Shown here: positions 16,626-25,409 of the stretch, one piece after another
How positions within the stretch are numbered: position 1 is the first letter of the stretch
How the letters are laid out: each line of letters begins with the position of its first letter
Source: an uncultured Collinsella sp.
GTDB lineage: Bacteria > Actinomycetota > Coriobacteriia > Coriobacteriales > Coriobacteriaceae
DNA length: 47,335 bases
Direction: 5' to 3'
Assembly: GCA_902496335.1 (NCBI GenBank)
Contig: CABVAO010000010.1
Span: 1 to 47,335, forward strand
Translations under genes and position numbers: made by a program
Notes under the pieces: generated by a model
Database searches by the model: none
The model's input: only the letters and a program-made list of their open reading frames with translations
Told to the model about the DNA's origin: nothing

Positions 16626-17458
16626 GAAAGATCGTATCGGTCCTGAGCGCCGCTGTGCTTACGCTTACGCTGTGCGCCTGTTCTTCGGGATCTTCTACCT
16701 CTTCCATTACCGTCGCCGGCTCCACGACCTGCCTTCCTATCGCCGAGATTGCGGCCGAGGGCTTTAAGGAGGAGACCGGCATCGACGTGCTCGTTTCCGG
16801 TTTGGGTTCTTCCGCTGGGATCGAGGCCGTCAGCGCCGGCACAGCCGATATCGCCAGCTCCTCCCGTGGACTCAATGCCGACGAACAGGATCTGGGCCTG
16901 ACTCCCATCGTCATTGCCCACGACGGTATCGCGGTCATCGTGAACGACGATAACCCGGTCGATAACCTCTCGACCGAGCAGCTCCGCGATATTTACGCCG
17001 GCAAGATCACCAACTGGAAAGAAGTCGGTGGCGAGGACCTGAGGATCCAGGTCATCAATCGAGATGAGGCGTCCGGCACGCGTGAGGCCTTCCGCACCAT
17101 CGTGATGGACGGCGCCCCGTTCGATCGCCGCTCGGCCGTTCTTTCGGGCACGGGCCAGGTGCGCGACGTGGTATCTCGTTCGCGCGGTGCCATTGGCTAC
17201 ATTTCGCTGGGCTTCGTCGATAGCCTCAACGCCAAGACCTCGGTCAAGGCCGTCTCGGTCAATCATGTTGAGGCGTCCGAGAAGACGGTCGCGAGCGGCG
17301 GCTATCCCATCTCACGCGACCTTTACTTCTTTGTGAAGGGTGCGCCTTCGCAGCAGGCGCAGGATTACATCGACTACGTGACGTCCGAAAAGATGGACAA
17401 GCAGATTCGCGAGGCGGGCTTTATTCCCGTCACCAACGACGAGAAGGGGAGTGAGTAG
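16622..17458 (+). CDS. pstS: Phosphate-binding lipoprotein PstS
   Basis: PstS is the extracytoplasmic phosphate receptor of the Pst ABC transporter. The protein has 278 residues with a signal peptide ending in the lipobox L-C-A-C at about residues 17-20, so it is a membrane-anchored lipoprotein. The mature part begins with T-V-A-G-S-T-T, then L-G-S-S-A-G-I, T-A-D-I-A-S-S-S-R and N-R-D-E-A-S-G-T-R-E, the phosphate-contacting segments of short Gram-positive PstS proteins. Its ATG overlaps the pgeF stop. pstC follows with one base between stop and start. Confidence 0.94.
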   Translation: MRKIVSVLSAAVLTLTLCACSSGSSTSSITVAGSTTCLPIAEIAAEGFKEETGIDVLVSGLGSSAGIEAVSAGTADIASSSRGLNADEQDLGLTPIVIAHDGIAVIVNDDNPVDNLSTEQLRDIYAGKITNWKEVGGEDLRIQVINRDEASGTREAFRTIVMDGAPFDRRSAVLSGTGQVRDVVSRSRGAIGYISLGFVDSLNAKTSVKAVSVNHVEASEKTVASGGYPISRDLYFFVKGAPSQQAQDYIDYVTSEKMDKQIREAGFIPVTNDEKGSE

Positions 17459-17459
17459 C

Positions 17460-18386
17460 ATGGAAGCACAGGAAAACTCCCAGACTGAGCAGAATGTTCA
17501 GACGCCCAAGAAGCGCGAGCTGGCGCTCGTATCGCGCAGTACCTATATCAAGGAGAAGGCGCTGCAGTGGATCTTCTTTGCCTGCGCGTTCTTGGCGGTC
17601 GTTACCGTCATCCTGATTTTTGTCTTTACCACGTACTCGGCGCTGCCCGTCTTTACTGACATCGGTCTGGCGGACTTCTTTAGCTTTACGTGGGCGCCTT
17701 CCGAGGGCCACTACGGCATCTTGTCGCTGCTTGCTGGCTCGGGTCTGGTGACCGTCGGTGCGCTCGCCATGGGCGTGCCGCTGGGCGTGGGTACGGCCGT
17801 TTACCTGGTCGAGATTGCCAGCAAGCGCGTGCGCAAGCTCATCAGCCCCGCCGTTGACCTGCTGGCGGGCATACCCTCCATCATCTACGGCTTCTTTGGC
17901 ATGATCATCATCCGCCCGTTTATCGCACAACTGACCGGCGGCCTTGGTTTTGGTGCGCTGACGGCGTGGTTTGTGCTCGCCATCATGATCGTCCCTACCA
18001 TCACCACGCTCACCATCGATGCTCTCAATTCCATTCCCATGGGCATTCGCGAGGCATCGTATGCCATGGGCGCCACAAAGTGGCAGACCATCTATAAGGT
18101 CGTGCTACCTGCCGCGAAGCTGGGTATCGTTGATGCCATCGTGCTGGGTATGGGCCGTGCCATCGGCGAGACCATGGCCGTGCTCATGGTCGTAGGTAAC
18201 GCCCCGGTTATTCCCGACAGCATTGCGAGCCCCATCTCGACGCTCACGAGCCAGATTGCGCTCGACATGAGCTATTCCTCGGGTCTGCACCGCTCGGCGC
18301 TTTTCGGCATGGGTGTGGTCCTGTTTATCATCTCCGCCACGCTGGTGGGCATCGTCCGTCTGATTTCCAAGAAGAAGAGGGGGTAG
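17460..18386 (+). CDS. pstC: Phosphate ABC transporter permease PstC
   Basis: PstC is one of the two membrane subunits of the Pst transporter. The protein is 308 residues from the ATG at 17460, with the purine-rich AAGGGGA about ten bases upstream. The cytoplasmic N-terminus is charged and is followed by about six membrane spans. The ABC permease loop that contacts PstB, E-A-S-Y-A-M-G-A-T-K-W-Q-T, is near residue 200, and G-M-G-R-A-I-G-E-T-M-A follows. It lies one base after pstS and three bases before pstA. Confidence 0.94.
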   Translation: MEAQENSQTEQNVQTPKKRELALVSRSTYIKEKALQWIFFACAFLAVVTVILIFVFTTYSALPVFTDIGLADFFSFTWAPSEGHYGILSLLAGSGLVTVGALAMGVPLGVGTAVYLVEIASKRVRKLISPAVDLLAGIPSIIYGFFGMIIIRPFIAQLTGGLGFGALTAWFVLAIMIVPTITTLTIDALNSIPMGIREASYAMGATKWQTIYKVVLPAAKLGIVDAIVLGMGRAIGETMAVLMVVGNAPVIPDSIASPISTLTSQIALDMSYSSGLHRSALFGMGVVLFIISATLVGIVRLISKKKRG

Positions 18387-18389
18387 GCT

Positions 18390-19295
18390 ATGTCCGATTC
18401 CGTTGACACGACGGTCGATACGACCTCGTCGCGCGAGCGCATCAAGCGTGCCCTTTCCCACGGCAAGAAGGGCCGCATCAACAAGGACCTGTCCAACAAG
18501 ATCATGCTTGGCGTGTTTCGTGCCGCTGCCTACATCACCACGCTGGTGCTGGTCGCTATCATCGCCTACGTGGTCATCAACGGCCTGCCACACATCTCGC
18601 TCGACTTTATCTTCGGTTGGCCCCAGGGCGTCAACGCCGAGGGCGGAATTTGGCCCACGATCGTCTCGACCGTCTACGTGACGGCGCTCGCCATGCTTAT
18701 CTGCACGCCGATCGCTGTGCTGGCAGCCGTCTATCTGGCCGAGTACGCCAAGCAGGGCAAGGTCGTCGAGCTCATTCGCTACGCTGCTGACGCTTTGGCC
18801 TCGGTGCCCTCCATCGTTATGGGCCTGTTTGGCTACGCCTTGTTTGTCGAGGCCATGGGCCTGGGCCTTTCGATGGTCTCGGCCGCCCTGGCACTCGCGC
18901 TCTTGATGCTTCCCATCGTCATGCGTACCACCGAAGAGGCCATTCGCGCCGTTCCGCGCTATATCCGCTGGGGCGCATATGGCCTGGGCGCCACCAAGTG
19001 GCAGGTTGTCTCCAAGATCGTGCTTCCTTCTGCCTTTGGCCGTATTGCCACGGGCATCGTTCTCGCCATCGGCCGTGCCATTGGCGAGACCGCGGTGGTG
19101 CTCTATACCATGGGGCAGGCCATCAATCTACCTATTTCGCCGCTCGATTCCGGCCGCCCCATGACGGTTCACCTGTATCTGCTTGCCAACGACGGCATCA
19201 ACATGAACGCAGCCTACGGCACCGCGCTCTTGCTGATGGTGATCATTCTGGCCTTCAACCTGTTTGCGCGCTTCCTGTCGCGCAAGCGTCGCTAG
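18390..19295 (+). CDS. pstA: Phosphate ABC transporter permease PstA
   Basis: PstA is the second membrane subunit of the Pst system. It has 301 residues, a charged N-terminal tail of about 45 residues and about six membrane spans. The coupling loop G-A-Y-G-L-G-A-T-K-W-Q lies around residue 195, followed by A-I-G-R-A-I-G-E-T-A. It sits between pstC and pstB with gaps of 3 and 12 bases, so it is clearly in one operon. Confidence 0.94.
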   Translation: MSDSVDTTVDTTSSRERIKRALSHGKKGRINKDLSNKIMLGVFRAAAYITTLVLVAIIAYVVINGLPHISLDFIFGWPQGVNAEGGIWPTIVSTVYVTALAMLICTPIAVLAAVYLAEYAKQGKVVELIRYAADALASVPSIVMGLFGYALFVEAMGLGLSMVSAALALALLMLPIVMRTTEEAIRAVPRYIRWGAYGLGATKWQVVSKIVLPSAFGRIATGIVLAIGRAIGETAVVLYTMGQAINLPISPLDSGRPMTVHLYLLANDGINMNAAYGTALLLMVIILAFNLFARFLSRKRR

Positions 19296-19307
19296 TTAAG
19301 GAGTCCC

Positions 19308-20111
<804 letters not shown>

Positions 20112-20203
20112 TCGGTGCGACTAGTCCCAAGCCGATCGGATCTGGTCCGGTGCGTATTCACTGTGCGGGCGGCATGACCGCACCCAACTGATTGGAGTGA
20201 ACC

Positions 20204-21061
20204 ATGCGCAAACTGTTTTCCCGTCAGCTCATCGAGGCCCGTCACGAGATGCTGAGCATCTACGAGGCCGTCGATCTGGCCCTCCACGATGCCGTGAAGG
20301 CCTATGTGACCGACGACCGCAAGCTCGCCACCAAGACCAAGAAGCGCACGCTTTCGATTGACGCACGCTGCGCCAACCTGGAGGCCGTCTGCTACAACCT
20401 GATTGCCACGCAGTCACCGGTCGCCTCCGACTTCCGCTTGCTGCAGACGATCATCTACGTCGACTTTAACCTGCAGCGCATGACCGATAAGGTTCGCCAG
20501 ATTTGCCGCGCCACGCGTCATATGATCAAGGCCGACATCTCGCTGCCCAAGGAGCTTGTCGGCACGGTCGAGGCCGAGGCTGAGGCCGTCTACCAGGTGC
20601 TGGGCTCTTCGCTTTCTGCGCTCGTCACCAACGACATGTCCATCATCTGCAACTTGGCCGTCGAGGACGAGCCAGTGCACGCCGCCTACGAGAAGTTCTT
20701 CCGCACCTTTAACCGCATGGACACGGGCGATTTTATGGACGACGACAGCAACTATGACGACCTGCGCCGCGCCATCATGGTATCGCGCTATCTCGATCGC
20801 ATCGCCTCGATTTCCATCGATGCCGCCTGCCGTCTGACCTTCCTGTTGACCGGACAGCGTATGACTGCCGGTGATATCGCCTGCACTGATGAGGATGAGC
20901 TCGAGAGCATGCGCGTGCCTTCGGGCGAGGGTGTTATCATGAGGCCCGCCGTCGATGCACGCTACGTTGCCAAGGTGCCCGTTAACGAGGTCAGCGAGGG
21001 TCTTCGCTACCTGCTCGATCATCTTGAGGATGAGGACGATGGCGAGGACGACGAGGAGTAA
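20204..21061 (+). CDS. phoU: Phosphate signalling protein PhoU
   Basis: PhoU restrains Pst transport and Pho signalling when phosphate is plentiful. The 285-residue protein holds two PhoU-like helical bundles (about 10-100 and 120-205). It also has an acidic C-terminal extension of about 75 residues ending in a Glu/Asp run, longer than the usual 215-240 residues. The first repeat has A-N-L-E-A-V-C-Y-N-L-I-A and D-F-R-L-L-Q-T-I-I. Start: TTGGAGTGAACC before the ATG. The role of the acidic tail is not known. A perfect ten-base-pair hairpin follows. Confidence 0.9.
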   Translation: MRKLFSRQLIEARHEMLSIYEAVDLALHDAVKAYVTDDRKLATKTKKRTLSIDARCANLEAVCYNLIATQSPVASDFRLLQTIIYVDFNLQRMTDKVRQICRATRHMIKADISLPKELVGTVEAEAEAVYQVLGSSLSALVTNDMSIICNLAVEDEPVHAAYEKFFRTFNRMDTGDFMDDDSNYDDLRRAIMVSRYLDRIASISIDAACRLTFLLTGQRMTAGDIACTDEDELESMRVPSGEGVIMRPAVDARYVAKVPVNEVSEGLRYLLDHLEDEDDGEDDEE

Positions 21062-21098
21062 GTAACCCCGTTCGTCGAAAGATTGTAAATACCTAAGT

Positions 21099-21130
21099 GA
21101 GCGCGGCCTTGCACATGCGGGGCCGCGCTC
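21099..21130 (+). terminator. Probable terminator after phoU
   Basis: GAGCGCGGCC and GGCCGCGCTC pair perfectly over ten bases around a 12-base loop. Only a weak T stretch (TTGCGTT) follows, so termination may be partial. It ends the pst-phoU transcription unit before yggS. Confidence 0.65.
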
Positions 21131-21180
21131 TTGCGTTAGCATGGGACTACTTGTTTGGCTGTCAGCGGAGGCGATTGGCA

Positions 21181-21918
21181 ATGGATAACTATTTGGACTT
21201 GATGCGCGCTCGCCGCGAGCAGATTCTGGAACGTTTTTATGCGGCGCTCGATCGCGCGGGCCGTCCCCACGACGCCGCGAGCCTCATTGCCGTGTCCAAG
21301 ACCGTTGGTGTCGATGAGACCGTTGCCGCCATCCAGGCGGGGTATCGCCATTTTGCCGAGAACCGCCCGCAGGAGCTGGTTCGCAAGCTCACGGGTCTGG
21401 CGGAGCATCCGGAGCTGCCCGAGGTGCGCTTCGATATGATCGGCAACCTGCAGACCAATAAGATCAATGCGGTGCTGGGCTCAGCCGAGCTGATTCACTC
21501 GGTGGGTTCGCTGCATCTGGCGCAGGCGATCTCGAGCCGTGCTGTTCGCAAGATTGAGGCAGGCGAGCTCGTCGGCCCCCAGCGTGTGCTCATTGAGGTC
21601 AATGTGAGTGGTGAGGAGTCGAAGGGAGGCTTTTCACCCGATGAGATTCGCGCCGCCGCGGGTGAGCTTGCAGAACTTGAGGGAATTTGCGTACAGGGGC
21701 TTATGACTATGGCGCCCCGGGGGAATAAGGATGTGGCACGCCGCACCTTTGCGGGGCTTCGTGAGCTGAGGGATGAGCTGGAGGCGGCGCATCCCGATTT
21801 GAACCTGCCTGAGCTTTCCTGCGGTATGAGCGAGGACTTTGAGTCTGCCCTTGAGGAGGGCTCTACGCTCGTTCGCCTGGGCAGGGTAGTATTTAGCCCG
21901 GAGTTTGCAGTAAAATAA
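21181..21918 (+). CDS. yggS: PLP homeostasis protein YggS/YlmE
   Basis: This fold-type III pyridoxal-phosphate-binding protein without known catalysis influences vitamin B6 and amino-acid balance. The protein is 245 residues from the ATG at 21181, nine bases after CGGAGG. The PLP lysine is K40 in A-V-S-K-T. Other family blocks are F-A-E-N-R-P-Q-E, F-D-M-I-G-N-L-Q-T-N-K, G-L-M-T-M-A-P and C-G-M-S-E-D-F-E. In Gram-positive division clusters ylmE usually follows ylmD directly; here the pst operon lies between them. Confidence 0.93.
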   Translation: MDNYLDLMRARREQILERFYAALDRAGRPHDAASLIAVSKTVGVDETVAAIQAGYRHFAENRPQELVRKLTGLAEHPELPEVRFDMIGNLQTNKINAVLGSAELIHSVGSLHLAQAISSRAVRKIEAGELVGPQRVLIEVNVSGEESKGGFSPDEIRAAAGELAELEGICVQGLMTMAPRGNKDVARRTFAGLRELRDELEAAHPDLNLPELSCGMSEDFESALEEGSTLVRLGRVVFSPEFAVK

Positions 21919-21978
21919 GGCTCTGAAGTGCGCACTGATTATCGGGGCGCCTGCACTAAACCGCGAGAGGACACAACC

Positions 21979-22701
21979 ATGGGCTTCCTTGACGAGATTA
22001 AAAATAAGATGCACCTGGGCGGCCAGCAGGGTTACGACCAGGGTTATGGCCAGGACGACGACTACGGCTACGATGACGGCTACGACGATGGCTATCAGAA
22101 CAACGGCTACAGTGGTGCTTCGGGCGAGGGCTTCTACACCCAAGACGAGCCGAGCAACGGCCTGCTTGGCCAGACGCGCCGCGGTGAAGCTGAGTCGGTT
22201 GCCGTGTATACGCGCTCCGGTCAGCTGGTCGGCGATGACTCCCGCCATGCCACGACGTATAACCCGCCTTCGCGCTCGCAGGACAGTGTTGCGAGCGGTT
22301 ATCGTCCTGGTGCCTATGACACGCCGTCGAGCTACGCCGAGAATACCCGCGCCCGTGCCGCCGCTGCACCCGCGCCTGCACCGAGCGATGCCTCGGCCTA
22401 TGCGAGCAATATCATCAACGCCACGCCGCAGCTGCCGGCCTATGTCCTGCGCCCCGAGAGCTATGACGACGTGGAGACCGTGGTGCGCCGCGTTCGCACC
22501 AAGCAGCCTGTCGCACTGATTTTTGTGGGCGTACGCACCGAAGTTGCCAAGCGCGTCTTGGACTTCTCTTACGGCTTTGCCTGCGGTCTGGGTGCCACGG
22601 TCAAGGAGGTGGGCGACCGCGTGTTCATGGTGCTGCCCGCCGGTTGCGAGGTCAAAGATTCCGATCTCAAGAAGCTTCGTGCCGACGGCTACCTTAAGTA
22701 A
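21979..22701 (+). CDS. sepF: Cell division protein SepF
   Basis: SepF tethers FtsZ to the membrane and replaces FtsA in many Gram-positive bacteria. The protein is 240 residues from the ATG at 21979, which follows GAGAGG by eight bases. The N-terminus M-G-F-L-D-E-I-K-N-K-M is the amphipathic membrane-binding helix. Residues 15-55 are strikingly rich in Asp, Gly and Tyr, and a Pro/Ala-rich linker follows. The C-terminal ~85 residues form the SepF (DUF552) core, from Y-V-L-R-P-E-S-Y-D-D-V to the end. Its stop codon is in the same frame as yggT. Confidence 0.93.
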   Translation: MGFLDEIKNKMHLGGQQGYDQGYGQDDDYGYDDGYDDGYQNNGYSGASGEGFYTQDEPSNGLLGQTRRGEAESVAVYTRSGQLVGDDSRHATTYNPPSRSQDSVASGYRPGAYDTPSSYAENTRARAAAAPAPAPSDASAYASNIINATPQLPAYVLRPESYDDVETVVRRVRTKQPVALIFVGVRTEVAKRVLDFSYGFACGLGATVKEVGDRVFMVLPAGCEVKDSDLKKLRADGYLK

Positions 22702-22722
22702 AGACAAGACGAGGAGATTCCC

Positions 22723-23004
22723 ATCAACATCTACACTATCGTCCAGCTGGTCAACACGCTGTTCAACTTCTATTCCACGCTCATTGTCGTCTACTGCTTT
22801 ATGACGTGGATTCCCATGAAGCAGGGTGGTTTGCTTCAGGATATTGCCGCGGTGCTTGATAGCGTGTGCGGTCCGTGGCTCAACCTGTTCCGTCGTTTCA
22901 TCCCGCCGATGGGCGGTATCGATTTTTCGCCGGTCGTTGCGATTATTGCGTTGCAGTTGGTGCAGAGGCTGGTTCTGCAGCTTCTTATAGGTATACTCGT
23001 GTAG
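22723..23004 (+). CDS. yggT: YggT family membrane protein, probable non-canonical AUC start
   Basis: This is a 93-residue protein with two membrane spans (about 5-28 and 66-91) and a short loop. It has the size and topology of YggT proteins, found between sepF and divIVA in many Gram-positive bacteria, with a role in division or osmotic protection. The first ATG, at 22801, would remove the whole first span. Translation upstream continues in the expected pattern back to an ATC at 22723, six bases after a good GAGGAG at 22711-22716. No ATG, GTG or TTG exists between the sepF stop (same frame, 21 bases upstream) and that point. I therefore infer an AUC start, or else some form of sepF read-through. 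Confidence 0.75.
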   Translation: MNIYTIVQLVNTLFNFYSTLIVVYCFMTWIPMKQGGLLQDIAAVLDSVCGPWLNLFRRFIPPMGGIDFSPVVAIIALQLVQRLVLQLLIGILV

Positions 23005-23065
23005 AACTGACTTAGTAACTTACGTCGGGCGTGTAGCGCCGAGGCGATGAAAAAGGAGACTTGTT

Positions 23066-23740
23066 ATGGCTATTACCCCTGCAGACATCCAGGCTCAGAC
23101 TTTCTCTGAGGCCAAGCGTGGCTACGATCCTGCTGAGGTCGACGTCTTCTTGGAGACGCTGTCCTCCGAGGTTGACGCTATGCTCGCTAAGATCGTCGAC
23201 CTTAAGGGTCGTCTGACTGCTACCGAGCAGCAGCTTGCCGATGCGCAGGCTCAGCTTGCCCAAGCTCAGGATGCCACCGCCCAGGCCGTTCCTGCCGCCC
23301 CCGTGGCTGCTCCCGCCCCTGACTTCTCCGCTCAGGAGCGCCAGATTTCCGCTGCCCTGATCGCTGCCCAGCAGACCGCTGAGACCATCGTCAACGATGC
23401 CAACGAGAACGCTGAGCGTATCCGCAACGAGGCTGACGCCAAGGCCCGCGAGGTTATCCGCCAGGCTCTGACCGAGAAGCAGGCCGAGCTCGAGGAGATC
23501 GATCGTCTCAAGGCTTCCCGTGAGGAGTTCAAGGCAGAGTATCTCAAGCTCATCCAGCACTTCATGGACGATGCCCAGAATTCCTTCCCGGCCGATCTGA
23601 TGGCCTCCACGCCGGTCGGTTCTGCCGCTTCTCCTGCAGTGACTGTTCCCGCCGAGCCGCTGCCCGTCGCTGACCCGGTTGTCCCCGTGGCCGATCCCTT
23701 CGCCCCGATCGACAACTTTGCTGCCGACGACCTGGACTAA
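23066..23740 (+). CDS. divIVA: DivIVA family pole/septum scaffold protein
   Basis: DivIVA/Wag31 proteins bind curved membrane at poles and septa and direct division or polar growth. The protein has 224 residues. The N-terminal lipid-binding segment has I-Q-A-Q-T-F-S-E-A-K-R-G-Y-D-P-A-E-V-D, with the expected R-G-Y-D-x-x-E-V-D. Two coiled-coil regions at about 28-75 and 95-165 are separated by an Ala/Pro-rich hinge, and the tail is Pro/Val/Asp-rich. The RBS is AAAAAGGAG upstream of the ATG. It closes the division cluster; a strong terminator follows. Confidence 0.93.
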   Translation: MAITPADIQAQTFSEAKRGYDPAEVDVFLETLSSEVDAMLAKIVDLKGRLTATEQQLADAQAQLAQAQDATAQAVPAAPVAAPAPDFSAQERQISAALIAAQQTAETIVNDANENAERIRNEADAKAREVIRQALTEKQAELEEIDRLKASREEFKAEYLKLIQHFMDDAQNSFPADLMASTPVGSAASPAVTVPAEPLPVADPVVPVADPFAPIDNFAADDLD

Positions 23741-23769
23741 CATTCGGCCTACAATTTAGTGCCTAGAAA

Positions 23770-23796
23770 GGACCCGCAGCTTGCGGGTCCTTTTTT
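23770..23796 (+). terminator. Intrinsic terminator after divIVA
   Basis: GGACCCGCA and TGCGGGTCC form a perfect nine-base-pair stem with a GCT loop, followed by six T. Confidence 0.93.
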
Positions 23797-23821
23797 ATGA
23801 CTGTGCAGGGGCGCGCAACAT

Positions 23822-23859
23822 AAAAAACCGAGCCCTGCACATTGTGGCGCAGAACTCGG
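23822..23859 (-). terminator. Intrinsic terminator after the nitroreductase gene
   Basis: Read on the minus strand, CCGAG and CTGC pair with GCAG and CTCGG in an interrupted stem followed by six T (23827-23822). It faces the divIVA terminator, so the convergent genes are separated. Confidence 0.7.
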
Positions 23860-23907
23860 CGAATGGGTGAGCGGTAAAAGGTAGGTTTTAGGGCATGTGC
23901 CAAAAAA

Positions 23908-24438
23908 CTACTTGAGGAGGAAGTTGGGGAGGGGAATGGTACGGGCCTCGCGATGCTCGGGGTCGGCGATGTGGTCGGCAGGATAGCCACAGACAAGCAT
24001 GTGATAGGGATAAACGCCCTTGGGCAGATTGAACTGCTCCTGTGCCACCTCTGGCTTAAAATGGCATACCCAGCACGTTCCCAGGCCCTGCTCGGTGGCC
24101 TCCATCATCATCTGATCGCAAACGATGGATGTATCGATTTCGCTGGAATTCATCTGATCATACGGGCGCACCCAAGCATCATCGGTAACGCTGCAAATAA
24201 GGAAGATAAGCGGAGCGCCAAAGATAGACCCATCACGAGCAAACCGAGGCTGACAAGCAGCAGCCTTCTCCAGAAGCTCAGGCGTATCCAACACCATCAC
24301 ACGGGTTGGATGGTTATTACAAGCAGAAGGAGCAATCCGCCCAGCCTCAACAATGGCATCCACCACAGCCTGCTCAACAGAACGATTCTCAAACTCGCGA
24401 CAAGAATACCGAGACCGAGCCAGATCCAAATAACTCAC
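23908..24438 (-). CDS. Nitroreductase family protein
   Basis: This FMN-dependent oxidoreductase is of the short nitroreductase type. The GTG at 24438 is taken as the start because GGAGG lies eight to nine bases upstream, giving 176 residues; an in-frame ATG at 24501 would add an unusual Trp/Leu-rich extension. The N-terminus has R-S-R-Y-S-C-R-E-F, the usual R-R-S-x-R-x-F block, and A-P-S-A-C-N-N-H-P matches the FMN-contacting P-S-x-x-N-x-Q region. Near the C-terminus are G-L-G-T-C-W-V and L-V-C-G-Y-P. The substrate cannot be told from sequence. It stands alone between two phosphate-related loci. Confidence 0.85.
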   Translation of the reverse strand: MSYLDLARSRYSCREFENRSVEQAVVDAIVEAGRIAPSACNNHPTRVMVLDTPELLEKAAACQPRFARDGSIFGAPLIFLICSVTDDAWVRPYDQMNSSEIDTSIVCDQMMMEATEQGLGTCWVCHFKPEVAQEQFNLPKGVYPYHMLVCGYPADHIADPEHREARTIPLPNFLLK

Positions 24439-24605
24439 AACCAAGCCCTCCAAATTCAACGAATCAATCCAAAGTAAAACAAAGGGTACCCAAAGCCCCA
24501 TCCACCCAAACGTTTAAGGCGGTCCCAAAGTTCCCAATCGGGTCCAAAGGCCCCGCCAACAAAAGCCCCATCGCTTTCAAAGTATCAGCCAAAGTTCCCA
24601 ATGGT
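24439..24605. repeat. A/C-rich spacer with two diverged direct repeats
   Basis: AAAGCCCCATC occurs at 24492-24502 and 24562-24572, and CCAAAGTTCCCAAT at 24525-24538 and 24589-24602. Each pair is in the same order, so this looks like a diverged tandem duplication of about 65-70 bases. Composition differs from the flanking genes. No convincing gene is seen. Confidence 0.6.
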
Positions 24606-24713
24606 GGTACGTAAGGCGAAGGGCCGGCACCTGTTTACTTTCGAACGACTCTGCCATGCAGCCGGAGTGAGAAAGCAAACAGGTGCCGGCCCTTCGCCGC
24701 CGGGACACGTACC
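24606..24713. repeat. Long nested inverted repeat after the DUF47 gene
   Basis: The arms 24615-24636 and 24677-24698 are perfect reverse complements over 22 bases. Outside them GGTACGT (24606-24612) pairs with ACGTACC (24707-24713). Inside, CTTTC pairs with GAAAG and ACTC with GAGT. The whole could fold into one 108-base hairpin. It starts five bases past the stop of the minus-strand DUF47 gene. It could serve as a terminator but is much larger than needed and lacks a T run. Confidence 0.8.
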
Positions 24714-24718
24714 CCCAA

Positions 24719-25342
24719 TTAACTGTTCTTCATGACAATCGAATCCACGACATCGGCCACATTCTCGCAGCAGTCGGCGCAGTACTCCAGGAAGGCGTAC
24801 ACGTCACGCCAAGCGATGACCTCGAGCGGGTCCTTGCCGTTAACGTGCAGGTTGCGCATGGCGTTGATATAGAGCTCGTCGGCTTCGGACTCGATGGTGT
24901 TGATCTGGATGACGAGTTCGCGCAGGGTCTTGGACTTGCGGTAGTTGGGCAGCTCGACCATCAGGTCTTTCATGGCGCGGCAGGCGTCAGTCACCTTGTG
25001 AGCGATGACGATGGCGTCGGGATGGATGCTCTGGATGTTGGTGAAGTAGACGCGCTGCACGACGCCCTCGATACGGTCGAGCACGGTGTCGAGTGAGCAG
25101 CTCATCAGGTCCAGGTCCTCGCGCTCAAGCGGAGTGATAAAGGCCGTGAGCAGGGCGTCTTCAAGCTCATGGTGCTTCTTGTCGGCCGCATGCTCGATTG
25201 AGTGCATCTTGTCGAGCATATCGTGAATCTTCGCGGGATCGAAGTTCTCGAAAATCTTGGTGAGCAGCTCGGCAGCCTGAACGGCGAGGTCGGCGCAGGC
25301 AACGTAGTTGTCAAAATAGAACGAATCGGGTTTCTTTGCCAT
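24719..25342 (-). CDS. DUF47 PhoU-like phosphate transport regulator
   Basis: The 207-residue all-helical protein belongs to the DUF47/PhoU_div family, which accompanies PiT phosphate transporters and probably regulates them. Family-like acidic metal-binding segments are seen, such as H-S-I-E-H-A-A-D-K-K-H-H-E and I-N-T-I-E-S-E-A-D-E-L-Y. The start ATG follows AAAGGA on the minus strand. The PiT gene lies just upstream, 67 bases away on the same strand, so they form an operon. It is separate from phoU at 20204, which serves the Pst system. Confidence 0.9.
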   Translation of the reverse strand: MAKKPDSFYFDNYVACADLAVQAAELLTKIFENFDPAKIHDMLDKMHSIEHAADKKHHELEDALLTAFITPLEREDLDLMSCSLDTVLDRIEGVVQRVYFTNIQSIHPDAIVIAHKVTDACRAMKDLMVELPNYRKSKTLRELVIQINTIESEADELYINAMRNLHVNGKDPLEVIAWRDVYAFLEYCADCCENVADVVDSIVMKNS

Positions 25343-25409
25343 GAGTGGGTCCTTTCGAGGCGAAGACGGGTGTGCGAAGTATTACGGTCCGGATGGACGC
25401 TCGGTTTGA

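Noticed and set aside
24306..24614. Plus-strand open frame over the nitroreductase 5' end
   Set aside because: It is antisense to the nitroreductase and of Lys/Pro/Asn-rich shadow composition with no RBS.
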